Shown: positions 24,156 through 36,254 of the stretch, piece after piece
How positions within the stretch are numbered: position 1 is the stretch's first letter
Layout of the letters: every line of letters starts with the position of its first letter
Assembly (NCBI GenBank): GCA_905331475.1
Contig: CAJNYU010001479.1
Location: 1-64,000 of the forward strand
DNA: 64,000 nt
Direction: 5' to 3'
DNA from: Rotaria socialis
Lineage: Eukaryota; Rotifera; Eurotatoria; Philodinida; Philodinidae
Translations under genes and position numbers: made by a program
Notes under the pieces: model-generated
The model's input: the letters and a program-made list of their open reading frames with translations, nothing else
The model's database searches: none
What the model was told of the DNA's origin: nothing

Positions 24156-27100
24156 ATGCTCTTCTGGCGTTGTCTGCTCATTATTATTGTGCTTTTGACA
24201 TTCATATTAGCTGCTATTACATCCAATATAACGAATAATAATAATAATAATCTGATTCAATCATCGATAATTAGTAATGAAAAATCTAAAGAACAATTTG
24301 ATTTATTTCTTATACCAATTTCAGCACCATCATCATCATCGGCAGCTAATCAGAATGAATGTCAAGAGCCTTGTTCTATAGACTATTGTTTGAAATATAA
24401 ATCAATTAATAAAGATTGTACTCGACTAATACGTGATCAATGTAACTGTTGTACCGTTTGTCTTCGCAGTGAAAATCAAGCATGTGGAGGACGTCTAAAT
24501 GTTTATGGTTTATGTGAACAAGATTTATTATGCTATAAATCTAATAAAACATCAAATAATCTTCTTGAGCAAACTGGCATATGTGTTAAAGGTAAGAAAG
24601 ATAAAAACTTAAATATTATTATGATTATGATCTTTTTTTCTCTTAAGCATGTCTAAAATATGAATGTTTAATTGTCAGCATCAAGAATAAAACAATATGC
24701 GAATGCGCAAATCGGCGCGTACCCTGTAATATTAATCTTCAACGAAATGCTAATAATAATAAGACAGGTCATTATTGTCAACCCCAATCACTATCTCAAC
24801 AAGAACGAGAATTAAGCTCGGTGAAGACAAATGATGGTAAGCTAAACTCTATCGTTGCTATACGGTAATTTATCATTCTATCAATCTTTTCTTTTGATCA
24901 ATCGCCATCATTTATATCTTCATGTATTTTTCTTTTCGCCACATTAGCACACATATAGTTCTTTCTCTTCGATTTTTTCTTTCTTCTTCTTGTTCGAATC
25001 GATAAGCATTATTGGAGCTAGGTAGCTAGTAGTTAAAGTAAACATGACACGTTTATCCTTGAATTGGCTGGATGAAACGTTTGTGTATGTGCAACGAACT
25101 ATTTATTCATCTATTCTGATTGACAAACAAAAAAAGGTCAAACATCTGTCTCTATCACCATTACATACATATACATATATATATATTTATATATCGAATG
25201 GAATTAGTATCGATTAATTGAACAACTGACGCATATAAATGTATTATGCTGTCGTGTTTTGAGATAACATATTTAGATTATTGCTGATGTCTCTAACATC
25301 GACTTTAGTAACAAAGAAAGGTCATTAATGTCAAGCTAAGTTAATCAATTATCAGATTTTGTTAATTCGACAAGCAGGAATATAATTTGGGTGACTAGAC
25401 AAAATAATATCAGAAGACAGGGATAATAAAGAAAAAAAACAGACATATGGCATGGATAAAAAAAGCGTCATGCTTGCCGATGACCTTTTTCGATAGTTAA
25501 ATTTGTATACATATGTCGAATTTCGTTGGCAAAAAAACTTGAGATTATTCAAGTAGACTATAAACTGAGCAGAGACCATTGAGAGTAATGGTAATATCGT
25601 ATCCTATATTGATCTATGTCATTAAACAGAGTCAATTGTAGCAACTCTTTTTGTCTTGTGTGCATGAATATCATCTGAGAACTGTATCACCCTTCTCGAT
25701 TCTTCTTTCTTTTGTTTGCTTGAAGAATGATGTAAGATAAGCTGTGAAAATAAACATACACATAGCAGCTGCGCATATGTCTTGAACGCTGTTCTGAGTA
25801 TCTGATATAAAGAAAAAAAGAAAATGAAATTCTTCCCTTGCGTATAGAATTCGATATCGTAATTACTTCATTTAGTTCATACTGAAAAGACGATTACATC
25901 ACTATTGATTTTCTTTTCGGCTAAAAAGTTGGCATACAATAAATGATTTTACGCCATTTTGAATTTTGATAAAGATTCGTAGCTTTACCAGCCCGCCAAC
26001 CGCCGTAATTGACATCAACGTACCAACCTAAGAAAAGTTCTGATTTTGGTGGTTCATTAGGATCATTGTCAGTTGGTCGAAAACCAAATGTCCTTCCTGA
26101 CTCGAGATACCATAAGACGTTTTCGATTTCTTCCGGTGTTTCAGACGAAACATTAAGATAAAGTACTCGTGTTGGACCAACAGCAGCAACATTCAATATA
26201 GCCGAATTTTCATTTTCCATTGCTCCAACAACTACACGATCACTGTAGCATTGATCAGCTACTGCTTTTAATTCTGTGCTTGTTGTACTATGATTATAAG
26301 GTTTATTGTAAAGTAATGTCCAATCATTGTAGATAGTCAAATTTTCATAAATACCCATAAAAAGTTCGCTGGGTCCCATATGGTTACAAGATTCTAACTC
26401 ATTTAAACGTGTTTCCATTTCGGCTAGTTTTGTCAATAAAATTTTTGTTTGTGTATCGAATAATTCCCCCATAGTAGATTTTATTTCATCAATGCTTGGA
26501 CAAGTTGGTGGTGGTTTTGTTCCAACCATTTGACTGCAAACGCCATGAAACATCATGGCATTCATAAGGAAAAGTAATGGAAAAATAGACATTGAGTATT
26601 TTGTGGATTTTGTTTTCAATAGAAACAATCAATTCGCGTTATTGGTTTTATTTTATAGTCATATATATATTTATATACGTATATCGAGCGAGGATTTAGA
26701 AAATGATGATACTGCGAAAATTGAAAATACAATTAAATAGAAGTATGCCGTATCATGATTACTTGTTTTTGATTGAATTCAATCGTTTATCAAGAATCGT
26801 CGAGGATTTCTTGAAATATTAAACGTTGAAATTAAGATAGAAGGAATATAAAATTCGATCTGATTGATAGAAATGGAAAAATAGTTCACTTTATTTTCTT
26901 ACAATTTATCCGTTGAATATCTTAGCATTGATCAATTTTCTCTTGTCTTTATTTTTAATGATAAACATAACCAACTGACATTTGTAATCTTTATTATAAA
27001 AAAAATTCGTTTTTCCTTCACACAAAATACTACGAATCGATATGTTTAAATGTCAACTAGGTCGAAAAAAAATCTAAATTATATTCATGATTAGATTTAG

Positions 27101-30100
27101 TTGCAAGGCTACTTCAGTGATGATAATGATAATCTAAAAGAATATTTAAATGTTAAATATCAATAAATACCGACATGCTTTATCGTAAAGAATGTCAATT
27201 GAGAGATTAAATTAGTCTGTTTTCTACATAAATTGTATCAACAAAATGAAATACATTAACATATTGAGACACAACCTTGATGAATGTTCATTGAAATTTA
27301 ACTGTCTATACTATTCTCTTAATTATTATTTATTTTTCTCCAGTTAATAATCTAACCGATTGTTCAAACATCGTTTGCGATAAAACATCGACAAATTCAT
27401 CTCAATGTCCAACCGACAGCCACTTTGTTGAAGATCATTCTCCTCTTTTACGAACGTCATCATTCTCCTCATCAAACGATCTTTCATCGTTATGTTGTAA
27501 ACCTCAAGGCCAATGTGTCTGTTCGACATGTCCAAAAACAATCTGTGGAGAAAATTCCATAATGCAAATATATCGTACAGGCAATCGAAATATTCCTGGG
27601 CAATGCTGTGACCAATTTAAATGCTTTAAGAGTAGGTGAGACAAAGGGGAATCTAGATAATAGAAATCGAAATATTTATTTTTAATCTAGACTCGAAACA
27701 ATGTCATCATGATAAAAAGATTTATAATGAAAATGAAACATGGTCCATTGATCAATGCACCACATGTACGTGCCGTGCTGGCCATGTCGATTGTGCCATG
27801 ATACAATGTCCGACTTATACACATTGCGGGTATATGTACAAACCTGAAAATGAATGCTGTCCAAAATGTGGAGGTAATTGCTTCGAAAAGTAGCTTGACA
27901 ATGATAGATCATACGTTTAGGTTGTTTGAATGATCGTTCGCATGTACAACATATGAATTCAACTTGGATCGAATCAAATGGTTGTATGCGATGCTGGTGT
28001 GAAGAAGGCCGATCGCGTTGTATTGCTGAAGGATGTATTGCTCCCCCTTGTGACAATCCTCGTCAAATAGAAAATGTTTGTTGTCCAGTATGTGGTGATG
28101 ATGATGATGAGGATGATGATCTTCCCAATATTGATGCAACTACATCATCATCATCATCACAATTACAACCAACAATAAATAAGTGTCCCAAACTTGACAA
28201 ATGTTTATTGACATGTGAACATGGTTTAACTAAAGATGAACAAGGCTGTGCCCAATGTGCTTGTTCGACCATGTCATGTCCCTCGCCATTGTGTACTCTG
28301 AAATTCGATCGATTATCACAACAATATTGTTCCTGTGTATCACCCCATGATCTTAATTGCGGACAATTAAATTGTGATAAACATTGTCCTTATAATTATT
28401 CAATTGATAAACGCACTGGCTGCCCAACATGTGAATGTAATCCCTGCTCATTATTAGCTTGTACCAAAAATTGTACGTACGGTCTAAAACGAAATGAAGT
28501 TGGCTGTCCAATATGTGTTTGTGAGAGTGATGTAATAAAACCAAATAATACGAAAAAAACCGATCTAATTAAACAATCATGGCCAAGACAATGCCATTCA
28601 GGTTCATTTTCTTATTCAAATGGTGAAATATGGTTTGACGGATGTCGTCAATGTTTATGTCATAAAGGTGAACAACTGTGCGCACTTATCTCATGTCCGG
28701 CTCTCAAATGTTCACAACCTATTCGTTTACCAAATCGCTGTTGTCCCTCTTGTCCAGGTGAGATTTTGTTTTTCGTCTATTTAATTGTGTTTTATTTTCT
28801 ATCTTGAAGATCTTCCGATGTTACCCGAACCTACTCCATCATCTCAAGTCTGTTATGCAAGTCAATATGTTACTGGCGAAGAACTCGAATTTGATACATG
28901 CACTAAATGTACATGTTTACATAACATAGCATTTTGCAGTGTATCATTATGTCCTCCATTACTTTGTTCATCGCCAATCTATGATTCTTCTCTATGTTGT
29001 CCTATATGTCCACCGAAAAAGTCCGCTTCATTACCAAATAACGAACTAGCAACAATCGATGAAAGTATTTGTATACTCGACGATGGAGTTGTCAAACATC
29101 CAGGAGAACTATGGAAGCATGATGATTGCCAATCATGTCTTTGTTCACGTAGTGGTGCAAAAGTCGAATGTTTTTCACAAACATGTGATCAAAATTTACC
29201 ATGCTCAAATCCGATACTTAAAAAAGGTCAATGTTGTCCTTTTTGTCTTCCACCTACGGCTGCTGTTGCTGTTTGTATTTTCAATTATGTTCAATATCGT
29301 TCGGGTGAACATTGGAATGTGAGTTGGAAAAAAAAGACGATTTTCGTTTTCAAAAATATTTTTCATGTTGAATTTTTTGTTTTTAGGTTAGCGAATGTCA
29401 TAGTTGTGAATGTTTATTTGGTACTATTGTATGTCATCAACATAAATGTCCTTCATTGGCTTGTGTACATACTGTGACCTTATCGGGCCATTGCTGTCCT
29501 ATATGTCGTGATCAATTACATTTTATAAATGATCAAGGCAAACGTAAGTATTTCGCCATGTCAATTGCAATCATAGTATATTGATACTCAAGAGCGCATT
29601 GTTCGCATTATATATATTAGGACTCATCAGACTCGATAGATTCTCGTCATTGAGTGTAGAAAAAAAAGCAGCGCTGAATGTAAACTTGATCTTTCTTTTC
29701 TCTATATTTTAGTTCCTGTATCTCAATCACGATATGGTTTGACAATCGCTATTATATTTTGCATATTAATCTTTATCCTTATTTTTGTTATACTAATTCT
29801 TATTTTCATATTATTACGCGAACGGCATAGATCTCTGTTATCTACGAATCAATTAACAACAATTCATCATCGCTCACCTACAAATTCTCATCGTTCGACG
29901 GCAATGAATTCTAAACCATCGAATATATTTTCATATGTTAAATACGATCTTATGTCAACACCCAATGATATTCATAATGCGAATATGAATGCGAAGCAAA
30001 GTTTATCATCATCAAGAAATATTCCATTGTCATCAGTTGAACAAACATCAACACATTCAATGATTGAAACAAATACAACAACCATAGGTACAAGTTCATC

Positions 30101-30317
30101 ACATAATGAAATTGAACCAGTGACATGGACTGAAGATGATGTAATGTTGCCATGTAGTGCATCGACTAGTAATGATGATGAAGAAGAAGAAGAAGAAGTA
30201 GAACATGACGTAATTAATAGTGACAATGATATATCTCATCAACATCAACATCAACAACAACTGTCTCATACTCCAGTTCAAATAATTACTGGGCCTCCCA
30301 CTATCATTTATGTTTAA
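24156..30317 (+). CDS. CRIM1: Cysteine-rich motor neuron 1 (CRIM1) homologue
   Basis: Eight exons: 24156-24591, 24648-24836, 27344-27631, 27691-27873, 27921-28757, 28810-29318, 29387-29543, 29713-30317; 1067 residues (human 1036). A signal peptide at the start is followed by an IGFBP-type domain (CNCCTVCLRSENQACGGRLN). Two VWC domains follow (CHHDKKIYNENETW..., and one with STWIESNGCMRCWC), then about four antistasin-like repeats (LTCEHGLTKDEQGCAQCAC, CPYNYSIDKRTGCPTCEC, CTYGLKRNEVGCPICVC), four more VWC domains, a transmembrane helix (IAIIFCILIFILIFVILILI) and a roughly 170-residue cytoplasmic tail rich in Ser, His and acidic residues. The order IGFBP-2xVWC-4xantistasin-4xVWC-TM is that of CRIM1, which binds BMPs and tethers them at the cell surface. 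Intron 2 is 2.5 kb and contains an antisense gene; the others are 46-170 nt. Confidence 0.88.
25921..26628 (-). CDS. Secreted coiled-coil protein nested in CRIM1 intron 2
   Basis: Single open frame, 235 residues, antisense to and wholly inside the second intron of the CRIM1-like gene. A hydrophobic leader (IFPLLFLMNAMMFHGVCS) predicts secretion; an inner Met may be the true start. It is followed by a short coiled coil (KILLTKLAEMETRLNELE) and a C-terminal domain with NDWTLLYNKPYNHSTTSTEL, VVGAMENENSAILNVAAVG, FGFRPTDND and YGGWRAGKATNLYQNSKWRK, with several N-glycosylation sites. I have seen similar secreted invertebrate domains but cannot name the family. Possible role in recognition or matrix; not inferable from sequence. 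Confidence 0.65.
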   Translation of the reverse strand: MFLLKTKSTKYSMSIFPLLFLMNAMMFHGVCSQMVGTKPPPTCPSIDEIKSTMGELFDTQTKILLTKLAEMETRLNELESCNHMGPSELFMGIYENLTIYNDWTLLYNKPYNHSTTSTELKAVADQCYSDRVVVGAMENENSAILNVAAVGPTRVLYLNVSSETPEEIENVLWYLESGRTFGFRPTDNDPNEPPKSELFLGWYVDVNYGGWRAGKATNLYQNSKWRKIIYCMPTF

Positions 30318-31099
30318 TTCCTTTTTATTTTCCTATTTAAAAAAAAGAGTAACCAACCCACGACTAGAGATGATGATTTTTTTTTGTGTATATAGAATCT
30401 CTTCTTTTTTTGCTCTCAGATAGAAGTGGCCATTTTCTTTTTGTTTGTATCATAGAAGTTGATGAATGAGATGTATATGATGTGTGCGCGTGTGTGTGTG
30501 TGTGTTTGTAAGCATTCTGTGGCAGCTTTTTTAACATTTATGCATTCACACATTAAAATAAATACAAAACTAGATTCGTTTTTTCTTTGCTTCATTTTAA
30601 AGCTTTTACAACTAGAACAGGTTTTAACAATAGAGTGTGGATGTTTAATAATTGTTGATTATCATATAGAAAAAAAACAAGAGCAAGAACAATTGAATGT
30701 ATTCATTTTTAGCGCTATATTTCTTAGATAATCACATTGCCTGTAAATATCACGAACTTGAGAATTTTTATTTATGGAGGTGCTTATCCAGTATCGAAAG
30801 CATTTATTTTCTTATTTGCTTATAAACTCAAACATGATCTAGAACTGGGAATATGGTGTGTGGGTGTTGCTGGTATCTTCAGTCATACCAACAGGCCGTC
30901 AACGTGCGTCAAATCCACAATTTCGGCACTATCTCAAATTAAACCCAAAACCATAGAGTTACCTTGAGGATTAACAACTGAAAATGAGTTCGTTTTGGTA
31001 ATAGATTTACGATTTCAAAATTTGATTCAAACCTAACTAAACTTGCACCAACATGTTAGCCGTAACTTGCTTTTTCGTCTAAAGAAAAGATTACAAGTT
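30318..31099. other. 3' flank of CRIM1, no gene
   Basis: Includes a TG dinucleotide run near 30485-30506. No supported gene. Confidence 0.5.
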
Positions 31100-31620
31100 T
31101 ATTTACCACAAAGGAGAACAACTAATCATTTTTGGATATTTCGTTGGCGGTATGTTACAGATAATATTGTCTAATGTTGAATAATTAACACGAGTAGCGT
31201 TATTTGTAAAATTCTCTGTTACGATCGCCAACTCTATATATTTAATATGTAATGTGTTCAGGCTAAGTAAACGTGTGTTGAATTCGAAAAGCAATTGTTT
31301 CAAATAGACGATATTACATCTGGAGATAGCAAGTATTGTAAGATGAGAAATCTTAATCATCGAAGATATTTGTTCGTTTTCATTAACTGACGAACAGTCT
31401 TCAATAGACTACCAGGAAATTTCCTGCTATGTGTTTCAATACATTCCATAGTGAACGGAAGTGGGTACACATGGTATTGATCATTGAAAAATATAGTATA
31501 GTCAGTATGACATTTTACTAAGGATATCATTAACCAGATGATCTTCACCAATAAATGACGTTTGACGAAGTACCGGTGCAATTTGATTATCATAGTCTTG
31601 TGTTCGACGAAACGAAGCTA
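31100..31620 (-). pseudogene. F-box/LRR-like bdelloid family, decayed fragment
   Basis: Two minus-strand frames give segments resembling the large F-box/leucine-rich-like family expanded in bdelloids: VKRHLLVK then YPLPFTMECIETHSRKFPGS near 31500-31420, and ISHLTILAISRCNIVYLKQL followed by VTENFTNNATR near 31340-31190. The first frame ends at a stop (31357) and the second picks up after it, so the reading frame is not continuous. No F-box end and no intact upstream part was found. Family assignment is from remembered patterns only. Confidence 0.4.
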
Positions 31621-33050
31621 CCGAGAAACACTTTAGATTAGACATTACTCGCTAAAAATATTAAAGTAAACGTTGAATTGACACTCCACACAAGTGTAAA
31701 TCTAATCATCGAATAATTGAGATATTTAGGATCTTATGGGCAAACTCTCTTATTTCCATCAATTATCAAATTAAAATATTTTTGCAATATTTATAACACT
31801 GATAAAAGTTAAACTCTTTAATACCATAGACAATGGCATAGCGTTCTTTTCCTCGAAACCAATTTTAAAACTTCAGGAAATCAATTAAATGTTTTATATT
31901 TTCGGAAACTCTTTGAAATTAATTCTAAACGAGCTTAGATACTCGACGAACAGTTTCACAATAAAATATTTCTGTTTGCATAATTTGTGCTTTCGATACA
32001 TTTATTTTTTGCGGCCTTTATTGATGTGATAATTCATCAGAAAAAAATTTCAGTGACCGATTTCACATCAAATCAATAGAGCTTGTCTTGTTTATTGATA
32101 TTTGTTGCTAATTTATTTCTCATCATATCAGTGCTTTATCGCTCTAGCAAAAGTCGACAGGAAAAGAACCATTTCAATTAATTTTAAAATATTTTACCGT
32201 ATTACTGATCGTCATGAATTTTCTAGTGTTTGGAAATATGCAAAAATGATGATCCATCTAAATAAATACAATAAATCTATTACTCAACTTATTGTACTTT
32301 ACTTTGACGAATAAGCGAAAATACGGGATGCCATTTCAAGTTGAAGATTGACAAAAGTAAGTGTATGAAGTTTGGAATAATTTCCATTTAAAAAACACGA
32401 TCGACTGACGGTGGACCAAGCGTAAGACATTCAGCATTGTGTTGAATTCGAGGCTTTATATCACAACAAAATCGATCGAGTATTGACTTGTTTTTTGAGT
32501 CATCGTCATGTTCATTTGATAATATTGCGACTAAGTCAATAGATTGTGTGATAGCTTATGTTTCGTACTAATCTATTGCGTTTTCGATTACTTCCTATGA
32601 ATGAATATAATACATCAATATTTCATCACACAGGTCAACAATATTAACAGTTGAGTAATTCATCTTTGATTGTATGTAATAATACGCTATAATTTTTTAT
32701 TATGTCTGTTATTGCCGACAACGTCAAAGTTAAATGATCTATTGTGAATATCGTGACCTTTATAATGACAGTCAAATATCCTCATAGAGAGTAATATTCG
32801 AGTTGATCCGAAAGAACAGATACAAAACGAGTATCAGTAACATATTGAGTTTTTTATTCTTAAGTATAATGAGATATATCATTTCGCTATGTTCGACAAG
32901 GCTTCAGCAGATCAATACTCATCAATAAATCATATAGTTTCGTCAGTCATTAAATTACTACTAAGAACTAAATTAATTCATCTCACGACACTATTTCTAG
33001 AGGTATATGATCTGCATTGAAATCTCATTTCATAGAATTGTCTACGAGAC
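31621..33050. other. No gene seen
   Basis: AT-rich with only short open frames; may hold further decay products of the neighbouring F-box-like relic. Confidence 0.4.
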
Positions 33051-33059
33051 CAAAAGTTC

Positions 33060-34022
33060 ACACTGAATTAATATTTTGTTAATTTTCTTCAGAAAGTTGT
33101 CATACAACATAGAATCACCCTTGTTGTACAATTGACTCAAAATCGGATGATCTGCTGGCAAAAAGTTTTTCTTGAATAGCAAGCGGCTTCTCATAGACAT
33201 CGAGAGTTTCTCAGTATTCCTACTGCTCTATATACATGAACCCAATGCTGTTGTAAAGCAAGGCAATATCTGGGTGATTCTCATAGTGTGCTTGCTTGAA
33301 GAGGGACACGCCTCGATTGTACGATTCGAGTGCTCGAACGCGATCACATTTCTTTCGAAGAGTCTCGTCGATGTTGTTATGTATGGTGCCAATATTCGCA
33401 TGATCGAATGAACGAGTGCTCTGAAGAATCTCCAGTGACTTCTGGTACCATTCAAGACGTATGTCATACTCACCTTTGCTGAGAGCAACCATGCCAAGAC
33501 GATTGTACAACAAATTGAGGGAAGGATCACTCGATGGACATTCGGTCAGCCGTCGACGATAGTACTTTTCCGCTAGCTCGAATTTTCCCATGTCGAGCAT
33601 CACATATTACCAAGAGTGAAAAGATTCATTTGCGCTCCGCCGTATTCCTTATTCATGTGATCATACAATTGCTTGAGATCGTTATCATGATCACTGTATA
33701 ATTTCATTCGAATAATGGGGACTGGCGCATCGGCTGAAGAATGGTCATCATAGATTTCATTCAATCGAAAGATGGAACCGAGCATGAGAAGTACTTCAGC
33801 TTCTTGCCCATAATATCTGAACTCATCTATTTGTGCAAATGATTGTCGATTCTCGCCATTCGCCAGGTGAACGACAGCAGGATCAGCTTCTATTTGACCT
33901 CGATATACAGTTACGCGCTCGTGGCATTGATGAGTAAGTAACTGTTCGTAAATATCACGAATCACAGTTCGAAAAAGAAAAATGAGGTCAATGTTCCGTA
34001 TGCGCAATGCCTTGTTCATCAT
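33060..34022 (-). pseudogene. Broken ADP-ribosyltransferase/TPR protein, C-terminal part
   Basis: Fossil of the bdelloid family that joins an N-terminal conserved domain, an Arg-type ADP-ribosyltransferase (ART) domain and a row of kinesin-light-chain-like TPR repeats. Recognisable parts are ALRIRNIDLIFLFRTVIRDI at the ART start, a segment around EAEVLLMLGSIFRLNEI in the ART end, and TPR units such as FELAEKYYRRRLTECPS and RLEWYQKSLEILQS. It is N-terminally incomplete and broken at about four places; probably fairly recent, since most of the sequence still reads well. Another piece of the same family lies on the same strand at 38740-39078. Confidence 0.7.
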
Positions 34023-34271
34023 ACGCTACAAAAACGACTCGCGTCTGTACCACTGAATCGCCCCTCACTTGATTCATATTCCATATGAAATTCATTTTTG
34101 TCTTGTTTGACTAGGTTTCATTCTAATCAGTACATCTATGAACAATCGTGAATGCAGAAATTCACCGGTCAGCTCTGTTGAACTTCAATCTAAAATGTCC
34201 ATTGCCAGAACTTCTTCGTCTCTAAATAGTATAACATGATATAATCGTCAGATACCTTTTCCAAGATATCT

Positions 34272-34325
34272 AGGGTGTGGGTGGTCATAACAAGATCATA
34301 CACACCCATACCTACACCCACACCC
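34272..34325. repeat. Telomere-repeat-like G-rich/C-rich inverted patch
   Basis: GGGTGTGGGTGG is followed about 20 bp later by C-rich CACCCATACCTACACCCACA on the same strand. The TGTGGG unit equals the reported bdelloid (A. vaga) telomeric repeat unit. Too short to call a telomere tract; could be chance. Confidence 0.3.
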
Positions 34326-34548
34326 GCAACTGCCCGACGAACGACTGTCCTCAACCCAATCTTCACATATTACGACTAAAAAAATGCCTCAAGAGCACAT
34401 AGAAGACTAAAAGTGAGCTATTATCATTCTTTTTGGTAATGTTTTCTTGTTTTTTTATTAGAAACTGTGCTCATAGGAAATAGAGTTCATTTTTCTGGAT
34501 TGTCTCAAAAGTTAATAGTCACTTGGAATGTTAATTTGTTTAGATTGA

Positions 34549-35402
34549 TTAATGTAGTTCTGTGTTGAAAAACGCTGTACCATTATTTTCGCTATCGGCT
34601 AACACTTTTTTACTTGTTAATATAAATGGTTTGTACGAAGATGGCACATTTTTTATTTTATCAATAGGCATGAACGTTTCTGTTGATGGATTGTAGAACT
34701 CAGTAGTATTTGTAATATGATAGTTATCACTGACTCCCCCAGTAACTAGTACGTTTCCATCAATTAATACTGATGCTGTGTGAAAAAATCGTCCAAAATG
34801 CATGCTACCATCGGTTGTCCACATGCCTGTTGATGGCTCGTATAATTCAGTCGTATTTAGAGGGCCAGCAAGCGCATCCTCTTCACCAGTAACTAACACT
34901 TTTCCATTTGCTAATAATGATGCCGTATGTGATACTCGTTCATAATTCATTTTACCAGTCATTGTCCAAGTTTCTGTTGATGGATCGTATAATTCAGCAG
35001 TGTTTGGAGGACCAGTACCATCACCACCAGTAACTAACACTTGTCCATTTGTTAATACGGTTGCTGCGTGAAAATATCGCCCATGGCTCATATTAGCGGT
35101 GAGTGTCCAAGTTTCTGTTGATGGGTCATATAATTCAGCAGTATTTGTAATACCAGCACCACTGCTAACTCCACCAGTAACTAAAACTCTTCCATCGAGT
35201 AATACAGATATGGTGTGCAAAAATCGTACATCATTCATACTGTCAACAGTTGTCCATGCTCCTGACGATGGATCATACAATTCAGTACTATTTAGAATAC
35301 CACGGTCATTAGCTCCACCAATCATTAAAACGTTTCCATTTGTTAGTACGGCTGATATCGATTCATGTCGTCCGATATGCATACTACCAGTATCAGACCA
35401 TA
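34549..35402 (-). CDS. Kelch-like beta-propeller protein (5' end not found)
   Basis: One exon open from an acceptor-like ATCTATTTAG at about 35403 (or an ATG at 35430) to the stop at 34549. About five to six tandem repeats of roughly 48 residues follow the pattern ASVLTNGKVLVTGG ... NTAELYDPSTETW, the bacterial-style Kelch/galactose-oxidase-like propeller family heavily expanded in bdelloids. The last unit is degenerate (GFMPIDK-like rather than the GG motif; KVLADSENNGTAFF), and one unit has VTGEEDA instead of VTGG. No signal peptide is attached, so upstream exons are missing or lost; a MITE sits only 36-44 bp upstream. Probably acquired horizontally in the lineage (established for the family), function unknown. 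Confidence 0.65.
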
Positions 35403-35437
35403 CTAAATAGATTGTGTCCAGATCTAACAATCATATA

Positions 35438-35831
35438 GTATAATCTAAGGAGGGAACAAACTGATTTCTAGAATAGAAGTCACTTTAAAATCTGAAGGAT
35501 ACGAATATGGACTGGAAATGGTTCTAAATTTATCGGAAACTATAGGAAACCATTAGAAACAATGAGAAATCAATAGAACTTATTTTTAATTATAGAAAAT
35601 CTTCAGTAATACGGTTAAAAATAGAGCTGTGATTTCTATGGATTTTTGAAGATTTTTTCAATTTTCTTGATTTTGAATAATTATGAATACTCCTAGTAGT
35701 TGAACTGGATTTCTTGTGATTTCTCATCACTTCTAAGCATTTCTGATAATTCTTATTGCTTCATGAAGAACACTAAAATCACGAGAAATTAAAGAAATCA
35801 AGAAATCAGTTTGCCCCCCTTTCGTATAATC
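35438..35831. mobile_element. Nonautonomous MITE with 8-bp target duplication (hAT-like)
   Basis: Direct repeats GTATAATC at 35438-35445 and 35824-35831 flank a 378-bp element (35446-35823). The left end reads TAAGGAGGGAACAAACTGAT; the right end reverse-complemented reads GAAAGGGGGGCAAACTGATT, an imperfect 24-bp terminal inverted repeat. The interior is AT-rich and dense in GAAATC/GATTTC. No coding capacity. An 8-bp duplication fits the hAT superfamily. Confidence 0.75.
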
Positions 35832-35902
35832 CAATCTTCTATAATCATAAAAGATCTTATTTACTTGCTTTTGTCAGACATATCCTTTTCTCCTTAGATT
35901 TT

Positions 35903-36254
35903 ATCCCAGGTGAAGCAATCCGATACCGAATCCCATCGGATTCTATGGGATCCTACCGTCCGACGAAATCCCGCGGGATTCCCGGTTGAGGAATCAATGT
36001 CGGATCCGACAATCGTATTTCCAATGATATCCGATTGTCGGAACCAATGAAATCCGAAGCATTCCGGTTCCGATTGACGGTTGATGTCGGATTTTATCAG
36101 TTTCCGATACTAGGATCCGATATCGACTCCGGAACCAGGAATCCGACGATAATCCGATAGTTTCCTTGCGCCTTCTGAAGAGCTCCGTTGGATTCCAATA
36201 GGAACCGATCGGAACTCATCGGATCCTAGGCTAGGATTCATTCTCCTGGGATCA
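35903..36254. repeat. ATCCGA/TCGGAT-rich block with inverted ends
   Basis: About 350 bp in which the hexamer ATCCGA or its complement TCGGAT occurs about ten times, often as GTCGGATCCGAC-type palindromes, in a GC-richer context than its surroundings. The ends are ATCCCAGGTGAA and, inverted, ATCCCAGGAGAA, so it may be a self-complementary mobile repeat. No target duplication could be made out and there is no ORF. Confidence 0.55.

Noticed and set aside
27682-28544. Minus-strand frames across CRIM1 exons 4-5
   Set aside because: His/Cys-rich antisense shadows of the VWC and antistasin coding sequence.
34272-34325. A true telomere tract
   Set aside because: Only one or two TGTGGG units; far too short.
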